Positions 32,760 through 39,638 of a DNA stretch of 43,361 bases are shown here, in pieces. The notes below the pieces were generated by a model. That model was not told the origin of the DNA and searched no databases. It worked only from the letters and a program-made list of their open reading frames with translations. Position 1 is the first letter of the stretch; the number at the start of each line of letters is the position of its first letter. This stretch comes from Actinomycetes bacterium (lineage in GTDB: Bacteria > Actinomycetota > Acidimicrobiia > Acidimicrobiales > JAAEMS01), in the NCBI GenBank assembly GCA_024225275.1, contig JAAEMS010000304.1:1-43361 (forward strand), in the 5' to 3' direction. Made by a program: the position numbers and the translations under genes.

Positions 32760-34175
32760 ATGACCGATATTCCCTACCGATTCGAGCCCGACGCCACCTC
32801 AGCCGGCCTCCACGAGGAGTACGGCGAGCTCGAACCGGGTACGGAGACGGGCACCAGCGTCACCATCGCCGGCCGGCTCATGCTGCGCCGCATCCAGGGC
32901 AAGCTGGGCTTCGGCACCCTCCAGGACTCGTCGGGCCGGATCCAGTTGTTCGCCCCCAAGGCCAGCACCCCCGACTTCGACGGGTTCGGCGACCTCAACC
33001 TGGGTGACTGGATCGGTGTGACGGGCGAGGTCATGACCACCCGGCGGGGCGAGCTGTCGGTCAAGGTCGACCAGTGGGTCCTGCTGGCCCCGACCCGTCG
33101 GTCCTTCCCCGACAAGTGGCACGGGCTCAGTGACGCGGACACCCGGTTCCGTCAGCGCTATGTCGACCTCTGGGTCACCGAGGAGTCCCGGGCCACCTTC
33201 CAGATGCGCTCCAAGCTCGTCTCTCTCACCCGTCGCTGGCTCGAGGACCGGGGCTTCATGGAGGTGGAGACGCCGGTGTTCCATCCGGTGCCGGGTGGCG
33301 CCCTGGCCCGACCGTTCACCACTCACCACAACGCCTTGGACATGGAGCTCTACCTACGCATCGCCCCCGAGCTCTACCTCAAGCGGCTCACCGTGGGCGG
33401 GTTCGAGCGGGTCTTCGAGATCGCCCGGGTGTTCCGCAACGAAGGTCTGTCGACTCGTCACAATCCCGAGTTCTCGATGCTCGAGCTGTACCAGGCCTAC
33501 GCTGACTACAACGACATCATGGAGCTGGTCGAACAGCTCGTCTCGTACTTGGCCGTCGAGCTCACCGGCGGCTCCGTGGTGACCTATGACGGCCGCGAGG
33601 TCGACCTGACGGCCCCCTGGCGTCGGGCCTCGATGACCGACCTCATCGAGGATCAGATCGGCGTGGCCGTGTCGATGGACACGCCCATGGATGAGCTGAA
33701 GGCGCTGGCCGAGAAGTACGAGGTACCCCTCGAGGACTCCTATGGTCCCGGCAAGATCCTGCTGGAACTCTACGAGAAGACCACCGAGGCCGAGCTCTGG
33801 GGTCCGATCTTCGTCACCGACTACCCGAAGGAGGTTTCCCCCCTGTCGCGCGATCATCGCCAGCGGGACGGCCTGACCGAACGCTTCGAGGCCATCGTCG
33901 CCGGACGGGAGCTGTGCAACGCCTTCTCCGAGCTGGTCGATCCCGATGAGCAGAGGGCCCGGTTCGAGGACCAGGCCCGACTCGGGGCCGAGGGCGACGA
34001 GGAGGCCATGGCCGTTGACGAGGACTACCTTCGGGCCCTCGACTACGGCCTGCCGCCCACCGGTGGTCTCGGCATCGGCATCGACCGACTGGTCATGTTG
34101 CTGGCCGACGTGACGACCATCCGCGACGTCATCCTGTTCCCGACCCTGCGACCCGAAGTCGACCCTGGCTCCTGA
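32760..34175 (+). CDS. lysS: lysyl-tRNA synthetase, class II
   Basis: A 471-residue aminoacyl-tRNA synthetase. The N-terminal OB-fold anticodon-binding domain (about 35-145: VTIAGRLMLRRIQGKLGFG, LQDSSGRIQLF) leads to the class II catalytic core with PGGALARPFTTHHNALDMEL and LRIAPELYLKRLTVGGFERV, motif 2 VFRNEGLSTRHNPEFSMLEL and motif 3 GLGIGIDRLVMLL. Size is normal. The ATG at 32760 gives the usual N-terminus; the open frame extends into nadC. It is the only tRNA synthetase in the window. Confidence 0.94.
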   Translation: MTDIPYRFEPDATSAGLHEEYGELEPGTETGTSVTIAGRLMLRRIQGKLGFGTLQDSSGRIQLFAPKASTPDFDGFGDLNLGDWIGVTGEVMTTRRGELSVKVDQWVLLAPTRRSFPDKWHGLSDADTRFRQRYVDLWVTEESRATFQMRSKLVSLTRRWLEDRGFMEVETPVFHPVPGGALARPFTTHHNALDMELYLRIAPELYLKRLTVGGFERVFEIARVFRNEGLSTRHNPEFSMLELYQAYADYNDIMELVEQLVSYLAVELTGGSVVTYDGREVDLTAPWRRASMTDLIEDQIGVAVSMDTPMDELKALAEKYEVPLEDSYGPGKILLELYEKTTEAELWGPIFVTDYPKEVSPLSRDHRQRDGLTERFEAIVAGRELCNAFSELVDPDEQRARFEDQARLGAEGDEEAMAVDEDYLRALDYGLPPTGGLGIGIDRLVMLLADVTTIRDVILFPTLRPEVDPGS

Positions 34176-34178
34176 TCC

Positions 34179-34628
34179 GTGAGCGATCCGGCCGGCGACG
34201 CGTTGCACCGCGAGGTGGGAGCCCGATTGACCCGCCACGACCAGCGCTACACCAGGGGTCGACGTCGGCTCATCGATCTGCTCGCATCGGCTCGCCGGCC
34301 ACTCACCATGAATGATGTGCTCGACCTCGACGACTCGCTGGCCCAGAGCTCGGTCTACCGGAACCTGGCCGTGCTCGAGTCGGGTGGTGCCGTCCATCGC
34401 ATCCACAGCGGAGACGGACATGCCCATTTCGAGCTGGCCGAGGACCTCACCGAGGACCACCACCACCATCTGGTGTGTCGAGACTGTGGCTCGGTGTTCG
34501 ACTTCGAGACCACCACTGACTTCGAGGGATCGGTGAGCCGTCTGCTCGGTGAGGTCCAGGCCCAGAGCGGCTTTCGGGCCGATGCCCATCGCTTCGACCT
34601 CATCGGTACTTGTCGGGAGTGTGGGTGA
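34179..34628 (+). CDS. Fur-family metalloregulator, possibly Zur
   Basis: A 149-residue Fur-superfamily repressor. The winged helix has [20 protein letters not shown] and [16 protein letters not shown]; the metal and dimerisation part has [31 protein letters not shown] and the terminal CRECG, giving two Cys-x2-Cys pairs for structural zinc plus a His-rich regulatory site. The type (Fur, Zur or other) cannot be fixed by sequence alone. A Zur role is attractive because zinc-free ribosomal proteins lie 935 bases downstream. GTG start just after lysS; its stop overlaps the next gene (GTGA). Confidence 0.88.
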   Translation: MSDPAGDALHREVGARLTRHDQRYTRGRRRLIDLLASARRPLTMNDVLDLDDSLAQSSVYRNLAVLESGGAVHRIHSGDGHAHFELAEDLTEDHHHHLVCRDCGSVFDFETTTDFEGSVSRLLGEVQAQSGFRADAHRFDLIGTCRECG

Positions 34629-35464
34629 GCGGCGGGGCCATCCTGCTCGTCACCGGCTCGGTGCTACCCGAACCCGACGAAGAGTCGGCGGCGGTGGTCG
34701 ACGCCCTGCTCGCCCTCGGGGTCGATGCCGCTCTGGTGTCGTGGACCGACCCCGACATCGACTGGGCTGCTGCCGAACGGGTCGTCATTCGCTCGACGTG
34801 GGACTACCCGGACCATCACGACCGCTTTCTCGACTGGTGCCAACGGGTCGGAGGGGCCACCGACCTCTGGAACCCGGCTGCCGTCGTCGAGTGGAACGTT
34901 CACAAGGGGTACCTGCTCGATCTCGCTGCCGCCGGTCTACCGGTCATCCCCTCGGGCGTTTGTGGCGAGCATTCGGGGGTGATCGTGGCCGAGGCCGCGG
35001 CCGAGGTGGGATGGGAAGACATCGTATTGAAGCCGGCGGTGGGTGTGGGTGGGTTCGGGGTCGAGGTCTTCGCCTCGTCCGCGCCGGGGGCACAAACCCA
35101 CCTCGAGATGCTCAACGATCTCGGCGACGCCCTCATGCAGCCCTTCATGCCCGGACTCGAAACATCGCTGATCTGGATGGGCGGCGAGTTCTCCCACGCA
35201 GTGGCGAAACCGACCCCGCCTGGCGAGTTCCGGGCCCAGGTCCATCTCGGAGCGCGCGTCGAGGCGACCGAGGCGTCGACCGAGCAGATCGAGCTGGGAC
35301 GGTCGGCTCTCGAAACGGTCGGTTCCGAGCTCCTGTACGCCTGCGTCGATCTGGTCGATTCCGGCGGGGTGCCCACGATCATGGAGCTCGAGTTGATCGA
35401 GCCCAGCCTGTTCCTGGCCGCCACCGGCACGGTCGGGCGTTTTGCCGAGGTTCTCGCCGAATAG
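34625..35464 (+). CDS. ATP-grasp domain protein (RimK/DcsG-like)
   Basis: A 279-residue ATP-grasp ligase. [68 protein letters not shown] and [20 protein letters not shown] follow the order of DcsG-like and glutathione-synthetase-like ligases; the last block contains the acidic metal-binding residues ([12 protein letters not shown]). Such enzymes join a carboxylate to an amine through an acyl phosphate. The substrate is unknown. The GTG at 34625 overlaps the Fur stop (GTGA), so it is probably translated together with the regulator; a TTG at 34610 is less likely. Confidence 0.8.
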   Translation: MSGGAILLVTGSVLPEPDEESAAVVDALLALGVDAALVSWTDPDIDWAAAERVVIRSTWDYPDHHDRFLDWCQRVGGATDLWNPAAVVEWNVHKGYLLDLAAAGLPVIPSGVCGEHSGVIVAEAAAEVGWEDIVLKPAVGVGGFGVEVFASSAPGAQTHLEMLNDLGDALMQPFMPGLETSLIWMGGEFSHAVAKPTPPGEFRAQVHLGARVEATEASTEQIELGRSALETVGSELLYACVDLVDSGGVPTIMELELIEPSLFLAATGTVGRFAEVLAE

Positions 35465-35485
35465 GGGATCGCGGTACCAACCCTC

Positions 35486-35491
35486 TACACT
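35486..35491 (+). promoter_or_regulatory. possible -10 box of the rpmB-rpmG-rpmE operon
   Basis: TACACT lies 72 bases before the rpmB start and fits the TANNNT pattern. No good -35 is visible, and I found no AT-rich Zur-type palindrome (TGAAAATGATTTTCA-like) between the ATP-grasp stop and rpmB, so zinc control through this spacer is not supported by eye. Confidence 0.3.
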
Positions 35492-35562
35492 TCTTCGCTG
35501 GCCCGGAGCCGGGTGGGCAACCGCGCCCCGTATCCCCGGGAAGAACACGAACGGAGTTCGAG

Positions 35563-35799
35563 ATGTCGATGATCTGCCAGGTGACCGGGCGCCGCCCGTC
35601 GTTCGGCAACAACGTCTCCCACTCGCAGCGCAAGACCCGTCGTCGTTGGAACCCCAACATCCAGCGGCAGCGGTTCTGGGTCGAGAGCGAGAAGCGCTGG
35701 GTGACCCTCACCGTCAGCGCCCGTGGGATCAAGACGATCAACAAGAGGGGCATCGACGCGGTTCTCGCCGACATGCGCCGCCGGGGAGTGAAGGTCTGA
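35563..35799 (+). CDS. rpmB: 50S ribosomal protein L28, zinc-independent form
   Basis: A 78-residue L28. [20 protein letters not shown] matches L28, but the zinc-ribbon version has Cys-x2-Cys near the N-terminus; here only one Cys remains (CQVTG) and the second pair is also lost. The rest ([36 protein letters not shown]) is a complete L28. GGAG precedes the ATG. Start of a three-gene operon with overlapping junctions. Confidence 0.93.
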   Translation: MSMICQVTGRRPSFGNNVSHSQRKTRRRWNPNIQRQRFWVESEKRWVTLTVSARGIKTINKRGIDAVLADMRRRGVKV

Positions 35800-35963
35800 T
35801 GGCCAAGTCCGACAAGCGACCGATCATCAAGCTGCGCTCCACCGCCGGCACCGGGTACACCTATGTGACCCGCAAGAACAAGACCAACACCCGCGAGCGC
35901 CTCGAGCTGAAGAAGTTCGACCCCGTGGCCCGTCAGCACGTCACCTTCAAAGAGGAGCGCTGA
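35799..35963 (+). CDS. rpmG: 50S ribosomal protein L33, zinc-independent form
   Basis: A 54-residue L33. It starts [20 protein letters not shown] and contains [32 protein letters not shown]. The C+ form has two Cys pairs (CxxC in RNY-x-T-x-KN region and near the end); none is present, so it is a C-minus paralogue. Its ATG overlaps the rpmB stop and its stop overlaps the rpmE start (both TGATG), so the three are made together. Confidence 0.93.
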   Translation: MAKSDKRPIIKLRSTAGTGYTYVTRKNKTNTRERLELKKFDPVARQHVTFKEER

Positions 35964-36253
35964 TGCGAGAAGGAATCCACCCCGAGTACCGCCTGGTCGT
36001 CTTCGAGGACACCGGCGCCGGCGCCCGTTTCATCACCCGTTCGTCGGTGGCGACCAGTGACACCACCGAGCACGAGGGCGAGACCTATCCCCTCTACAAG
36101 GTGGAGATCTCCAGTGCGAGCCATCCCTTCTTCACCGGCAAGATGAAGATCGTCGATACCGCCGGTCGCGTCGAACGCTTCGAGCGTCGCTATGGGCGCC
36201 GCAAGCGCTCCGGCGCTGAGGCCGAAGCCGGGGCGGAGAACGCCACCGACTGA
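35963..36253 (+). CDS. rpmE2: 50S ribosomal protein L31 type B, zinc-independent
   Basis: A 96-residue L31 type [71 protein letters not shown]. The zinc-binding Cys residues of type A L31 are absent. The C-terminus has an Ala/Glu-rich tail. The last 20 codons and the terminator beyond are duplicated 2.5 kb downstream (38708-38835). It ends the zinc-independent ribosomal protein operon. Confidence 0.93.
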   Translation: MREGIHPEYRLVVFEDTGAGARFITRSSVATSDTTEHEGETYPLYKVEISSASHPFFTGKMKIVDTAGRVERFERRYGRRKRSGAEAEAGAENATD

Positions 36254-36318
36254 GTCACCTTCACTCGTGAAGCACCGAATCGGGCCCCAGCGGGCCCGAT
36301 TCGCCGTTTTGGCCCCCT
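36192..36318 (+). repeat. direct repeat copy 1: rpmE2 3' end plus terminator
   Basis: From ATGGGCGCCGCAAGCGCTCC at 36192 to GGCCCCCT at 36318, these 127 bases recur at 38708-38835 in the same orientation with six mismatches and one extra C. Copy 1 holds the final codons of intact rpmE2, its stop and its hairpin terminator. Identity stops sharply at both ends. The repeats bound about 2.4 kb of mobile-element debris. Confidence 0.92.
36278..36310 (+). terminator. rho-independent terminator of the rpmB-rpmG-rpmE2 operon
   Basis: A perfect 10-bp stem, AATCGGGCCC at 36278-36287 against GGGCCCGATT at 36292-36301, with a 4-base loop (CAGC). A short T run (CGTTTTGG) follows at 36307-36310. It sits 24 bases after the rpmE2 stop. 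Confidence 0.75.
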
Positions 36319-36567
36319 GATTGCCGGCTCAACCGACATCGGGGCGTGCCGACGATTTGGATGTGGCTTCCCCTCGTACCACCAAGCTCTTCGAAAGGCT
36401 CACCCACACGGTGGGTGATGAGTTCTTTGGCCCCGTCCCAGAGCAGAGGGCCCCGCTTCCATGTCCGGCTCCTCGACAACCTGGCGCCCTCGGAAGAGGA
36501 GCTCAGTACCGGGCAACGAGAACTCGAGCGGCTGGCCGCATCTGACAAGCCCACGATCGATGCTGGC

Positions 36568-36793
36568 CTGATCGGGGCCCTCGGCGTGACCGCCGCAGGT
36601 GTCAAAGCCCCCCTCGGTGTCATCGGTCGAATCGATGATCGAGATCGTCCGAGCCAACGCCCACAACATGAAACGATGGAAGGACGGCGACATGAGACTG
36701 CGACGGGCAGCCACCGGCATGCTCGCCGCCGAGCAATGATTCCGACGAGTCAAGGGCTACCGGCAACACCCAGCACTGGCCACCGCCAAAGGC
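36568..36793 (+). pseudogene. frameshifted IS256-like transposase remnant
   Basis: Two pieces of an IS256/mutator-type transposase in different frames. LIGALGVTAAGVKAPLGV (from 36568) matches the mid-protein VVALGI-x-x-G-x-K-x-PLGL block. After a frame change, SMIEIVRANAHNMKRWKDGD (from 36632), RLRRAATGMLAAEQ, an in-frame TGA at 36737, and FRRVKGYRQHPALATA match the C-terminus (pattern ESMIEI-x-x-NVKRWRDG-x-M-x-LRW-x-AAGML-x-AE-x-QFRRV-x-GY). About two thirds of the protein, including most of the catalytic core, is missing. No terminal inverted repeat could be placed. Confidence 0.62.
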
Positions 36794-36908
36794 CCGGAAA
36801 CCCGCGGTCTCCTGGAGAAGCCAGTACACATCGGCCCGGCCCATGAGCAGTTCACACCACCCCCGCCGAAGTCGGGTCTGCGGGGTTGGGCCATAGACGG
36901 GCGTCGCA

Positions 36909-37097
36909 AGGCGTTGCTCGCAGGTTGTGTCTGGCGGTCACGCCGGCGAAGAAGACTTGGCGGGTGCCGACGTCGATGAGGAACAGCACGAAGTAGGGGC
37001 GGAGCAGGGCGGTGTCGATACCGTTGGTCTTGAGGATCTGTCACACGGTGGCCGAGGCCGATGAGCATGGCGATGAGACGGTAGAGAAGCCGAGGCA
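36909..37097 (-). pseudogene. rve-type integrase/transposase remnant with in-frame stop
   Basis: On the minus strand QILKTNGIDTALLRPYFVLF, LIDVGTRQVFFAGVTARHNL match the core of actinobacterial rve-domain transposases (pattern LYVLFFIE-x-x-TRRVHLAGVTAHP, with the second catalytic Asp). Just upstream an in-frame TGA at 37041-37043 interrupts ATV-QIL, and an N-terminal piece RLLYRLIAMLIGLGHRV lies in another frame. It is a decayed fragment; the C-terminal Glu block is absent. Confidence 0.6.
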
Positions 37098-37195
37098 CAG
37101 TGTTCGTCGTAGCTGGTCAGGCTGCCTTTCGAGGAACACGCCGCGGCCCCAAGGTGTCTTCGGTCCAGCTGTCGAGCGCTGTCGAACGGGCCCAG

Positions 37196-37915
37196 TCAGA
37201 CGAAGCGGATGGTGACTCCTCCGGCTACAGAAGAAGTGCCGCGGCGGTCGGCGTCGGAGCTGCGCACGTCCATCGTGGAGATCCCTTCGGGGCGGCCGTC
37301 GGTGATGTCCACGAACTCGATGTATTGATCAGCGTTGACCTCGATGCGTCGACCCGATGGCTCGAGCCCGAGCATCTTGGACCAGATTGGTGCCAGCTCG
37401 TCCGGTCGGTGGCTCTGGATCAGTACGCCGGCAATGAGGTCTGCCGCCGTTGAGGTGTCGGCTGACCAGTCTGATCCGGCCCAACGCCAGCTCTCGGGAG
37501 GGATCGACTGATCGAGTGAAACGATGGCACCGGGTACGTCGGCGGGATGGATGTGGGTGCCGGTGATGTCGCCGTGGTCGGCCTGCCACACGACACGTAG
37601 CCCCTGCCGGGCGATCCTGGCTCTGGCCTCGGTTTGGTCCGGGACCTGGAACAAGACCATGTAGCCGCCGTCGCCGCCCCTGCGCTCCAGGTACCGGCCG
37701 GCGGTGGTGTTCTCGGTGATCGGTGAGACGACCTCCAAGAAGGTGTCCCCGATCGGCATCAGGGCGTTGTGGAGGCCGAATTCGGCGATCCCAGGATCGC
37801 GAAAGCACACATTGGTACCGAGGATCTGGCACAGTTCATCGACAACCGGCTCGAGGTCGGTAGCGACGAAGGCAATCTGGCGGATTCGAAGGGTCATCGC
37901 AAGATCCTGACTCAT
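37196..37915 (-). CDS. VOC/glyoxalase-like superfamily protein (paralogue 2)
   Basis: A 239-residue protein, intact, within the mobile-debris region. MTLRIRQIAFVATDLEPVVD, FRDPGIAEFGLHNALMPIGD, TFLEVVSPITENTTAGRY and LERRGGDGGYMVLFQVPD align with the 23246-24067 protein, and GTHIHPADVPGAIVSLDQS matches its HPGDTGGSFFEMDQ part. The C-terminal half diverges and is shorter. The ATG at 37913-37915 has AGGAAGGA six bases upstream; a second ATG six codons in matches the start of paralogue 1. Function unknown. It may be cargo that came with the inserted segment, or a gene stranded between insertions. Confidence 0.78.
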   Translation of the reverse strand: MSQDLAMTLRIRQIAFVATDLEPVVDELCQILGTNVCFRDPGIAEFGLHNALMPIGDTFLEVVSPITENTTAGRYLERRGGDGGYMVLFQVPDQTEARARIARQGLRVVWQADHGDITGTHIHPADVPGAIVSLDQSIPPESWRWAGSDWSADTSTAADLIAGVLIQSHRPDELAPIWSKMLGLEPSGRRIEVNADQYIEFVDITDGRPEGISTMDVRSSDADRRGTSSVAGGVTIRFV

Positions 37916-38084
37916 CAGCGTCCTTCCTGCTCGCGGTCACACCGTGTGGGTGGCAGAAGCTCTGTCCCAAGGTGTGTGCAACGGGCGCCCATGATCCCGC
38001 CCGCCCCCCATACCGCCGGCTTGAGGACGGAGGTCCGAACTTGGCATCTGACGGGATGAGCGCAGGCCATCTGAGCAGTCGCGT

Positions 38085-38318
38085 TCAGGGGTCCTTGTTC
38101 TGGAGCTCGAGCCAGAATCTGATGAGGTCCACACTCTTGATCTGGCCGTCGTGATGGGCGCCGAGAAGCTCAATCTCGATCGAAGCTGGCGCGTACTGAG
38201 AGCGGTTCTGGCCGCGGCGCTCGCCAACCCTGACTTGCTGTAGCCACGCGTCATGTGGCCCGCGGTGGTCATGGGCGCCGCAGTTGCGGCCCGGATGGCT
38301 CGGGACTGCTACTCCCAC
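38085..38318 (-). CDS. small ORF of unknown function (doubtful)
   Basis: A 77-codon minus-strand frame. Only its last part (APASIEIELLGAHHDGQIKS, VDLIRFWLELQNKDP) looks protein-like. Its GTG start overlaps the end of the next small frame upstream. No domain recognised; it may be the tail of a degraded gene. Confidence 0.25.
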   Translation of the reverse strand: MGVAVPSHPGRNCGAHDHRGPHDAWLQQVRVGERRGQNRSQYAPASIEIELLGAHHDGQIKSVDLIRFWLELQNKDP

Positions 38319-38512
38319 CAGCCGAGAGGCAAACCGTTGTCGTCATAGACGTTCCCGAAGTACCCCTCGATGGTGCTGTCGCTTGGCCTCCAGGACTCAA
38401 GGATGTCCTCGATAACGCAGAAGCCTGCCTCAACCGGCACCGTGTCCACGACGAAGCGCCCTTGTGGACCGCGCTCGCATACCCCACCGACGGGCCGGAG
38501 GCTTCGCGCCAA
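38309..38512 (-). CDS. small ORF of unknown function (doubtful)
   Basis: A 67-codon minus-strand frame ending FVVDTVPVEAGFCVIEDILE, SWRPSDSTIEGYFGNVYDDN and GLPLGWWE. The composition looks like real protein rather than a GC-rich shadow, but no family was recognised and no ribosome-binding site is convincing. It could be a gene fragment left by insertion events. Confidence 0.3.
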   Translation of the reverse strand: MARSLRPVGGVCERGPQGRFVVDTVPVEAGFCVIEDILESWRPSDSTIEGYFGNVYDDNGLPLGWWE

Positions 38513-38539
38513 GCCGGCGACATCATCCCCACCAGAGCC

Positions 38540-38707
38540 GACGGTTGCATGGAGATCCGCGAGTTGAAGCGTGAGCTCGAGCGGGTGAAACGCGAGCGTG
38601 ACATCCTGGGAAAGGCAACCGCCGAGCTCTCGGCACGAGACCCGAGGAACGGGTGATGGCGAACCATTCGTTCATCGCTGAGGAGCAGGCGAACCAGGGG
38701 TGGGGGC
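38540..38707 (+). pseudogene. IS3-family transposase remnant: end of orfA and first codons of orfB
   Basis: CMEIRELKRELERVKRERDI followed by LGKATAELSAR is the leucine-zipper end of IS3 OrfA (pattern REIRELRREN-x-x-LKRE-x-x-ILKKA). OrfA stops at 38654-38656. Overlapping it, an ATG at 38656 begins MANHSFIAEEQAN, like the start of OrfB. After about 17 codons the sequence joins the second copy of the rpmE2 tail at 38708, in frame, making a 37-codon chimaera that ends at 38769. The helix-turn-helix of OrfA and the whole OrfB core are gone. Confidence 0.62.
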
Positions 38708-38835
38708 ATGGGCGCCGCAAGCGCTCCGGCGCTGAGGCCGAAGCCGAGGCGGAGAACGCCACCGACTGAGTCACCTTCATTCGTGAGGCACCGAATCGGG
38801 CCCCCAGCGGGCCCGAATCGCCGTTCTGACCCCCT
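38708..38835 (+). repeat. direct repeat copy 2: rpmE2 3' end plus degraded terminator
   Basis: 128 bases matching 36192-36318 with six substitutions and one inserted C. It encodes [19 protein letters not shown] and a stop at 38767-38769, the tail of rpmE2 without the rest of the gene. The hairpin survives as TCGGGCCC at 38796-38803 against GGGCCCGA at 38809-38816, but the lower stem pairs are lost. It fixes the right border of the inserted segment. Confidence 0.92.
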
Positions 38836-38931
38836 TGTCGACCTGGCAACGACGAATGCTGTCGGACAGGCTGTCCCGTTCGATTCTGAGGGCCACGGCT
38901 ACTCTGCCGCCAACCAGAGAGGGAGTCGATC

Positions 38932-38985
38932 ATGGGTATGGCATGTCCCGAAGGTGCCCAGGGTGCGGGCCCGGTGCATCGGTGA
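38932..38985 (+). CDS. possible 17-codon leader peptide
   Basis: ATG 38932 with a strong GAGAGGGAG upstream opens 17 codons (MGMACPEGAQGAGPVHR) whose TGA overlaps a GTG start at 38982 (GTGA) of the membrane-segment frame. The upstream sequence resembles that before the ATG at 39234 (both have GAGAGG and CGATCATGGGT), suggesting a local duplication of a translation start. Coding is plausible only because of this coupling pattern. Confidence 0.25.
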   Translation: MGMACPEGAQGAGPVHR

Positions 38986-39233
38986 GCGAACCGCGTTGCC
39001 AACTCCTCGGACTGGCCGGCTTCTTCGTCTCGGCCGTCCTCTTCCTGATTGCCGGTATCCAGGCCGGTGACTGGCTGATCATCCTCGGCTGCGTCGCTTG
39101 GATGGCAGCCTGCGCGATCTGGGTGCTGCCCCTGGTCAGGACCGACCGCGGTGCTGACCCCCATGACGGGGCGCGTGGGTCCACCGGCGTGTCAGGATGG
39201 CTGGAAGCCCCCACTCAGCGAGAGGACGCGATC
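38982..39233 (+). other. in-frame membrane segment upstream of the SnoaL-like gene
   Basis: In the same frame as the SnoaL-like protein and without a stop, GTG 38982 would encode about 84 residues with two hydrophobic helices: LLGLAGFFVSAVLFLIAGI, then WLIILGCVAWMAACAIWVLP with a basic end. Either the membrane part is fused to the SnoaL-like domain (a 208-residue product from 38982), or it is a small membrane protein whose own stop was lost, and the enzyme starts at 39234 from its own ribosome-binding site. Hydrophobicity and the coupled GTG argue that the stretch is or was coding. Confidence 0.4.
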
Positions 39234-39608
39234 ATGGGTGGACAGGACAATGTTGCCATCATCACCGAGTTCGTCGAGGCCTGGTCACGCCTCGATGCCG
39301 ACGAGCTCGCCGGCTACTTCACCGAAGACGGTACGTACCACAACATGCCCACCGGGCCGGTCACCGGTCGCGACAATGTGAGGGGCATGATCGCCGCATT
39401 CACCGCTGACTGGACTGAGACCCAGTGGGACATGCTCAACATCATGGGTGAGGGCGACGTGGTGATCGCCGAGCGCCTCGATCGCACCAAGGCCGGCGAC
39501 AAGGCCGTCGATCTGCCGTGCACCGGCATCTTCGAGATGGAGAACGGCAAGATCAAGTACTGGCGCGACTACTTCGATATCGGCACCTACCTGAAGGCAA
39601 TGTCCTAG
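39234..39608 (+). CDS. SnoaL/limonene-1,2-epoxide hydrolase-like protein
   Basis: A 124-residue NTF2-fold protein. NVAIITEFVEAWSRLDADEL, AGYFTEDGTYHNMP, GPVTGRDNVRGMIAAFTADW, ERLDRTKAGDKAVDLPCTGI and FEMENGKIKYWRDYFDIGTY are a typical limonene epoxide hydrolase/SnoaL pattern; the Asp-Arg-Asp residues of LEH (D in ERLDR, R in YWRDYFD, D in VDLP) seem present. Substrate unknown. AGAGGA is seven bases before the ATG. The reading frame is open upstream to a possible membrane-spanning extension. It converges with the polyprenyl synthase gene. Confidence 0.82.
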   Translation: MGGQDNVAIITEFVEAWSRLDADELAGYFTEDGTYHNMPTGPVTGRDNVRGMIAAFTADWTETQWDMLNIMGEGDVVIAERLDRTKAGDKAVDLPCTGIFEMENGKIKYWRDYFDIGTYLKAMS

Positions 39609-39638
39609 CCGCAGTGACAGCGCGGAGGCGGGACGAAA

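Noticed and set aside
33354..34589. A 411-codon minus-strand frame spanning lysS and the Fur gene.
   Set aside because: It crosses two well-supported genes on the other strand and has no protein-like motif.
32600..36300. A tRNA gene near lysS or the ribosomal protein genes.
   Set aside because: I looked for the T-loop GTTCGA-type box with a partner acceptor stem and found none that could fold.
36278..36301. The inverted repeat after rpmE2 as an attachment-site core.
   Set aside because: Stem, loop and T run fit an ordinary terminator; the island hypothesis rests on the longer 127-bp repeat, not on this palindrome.
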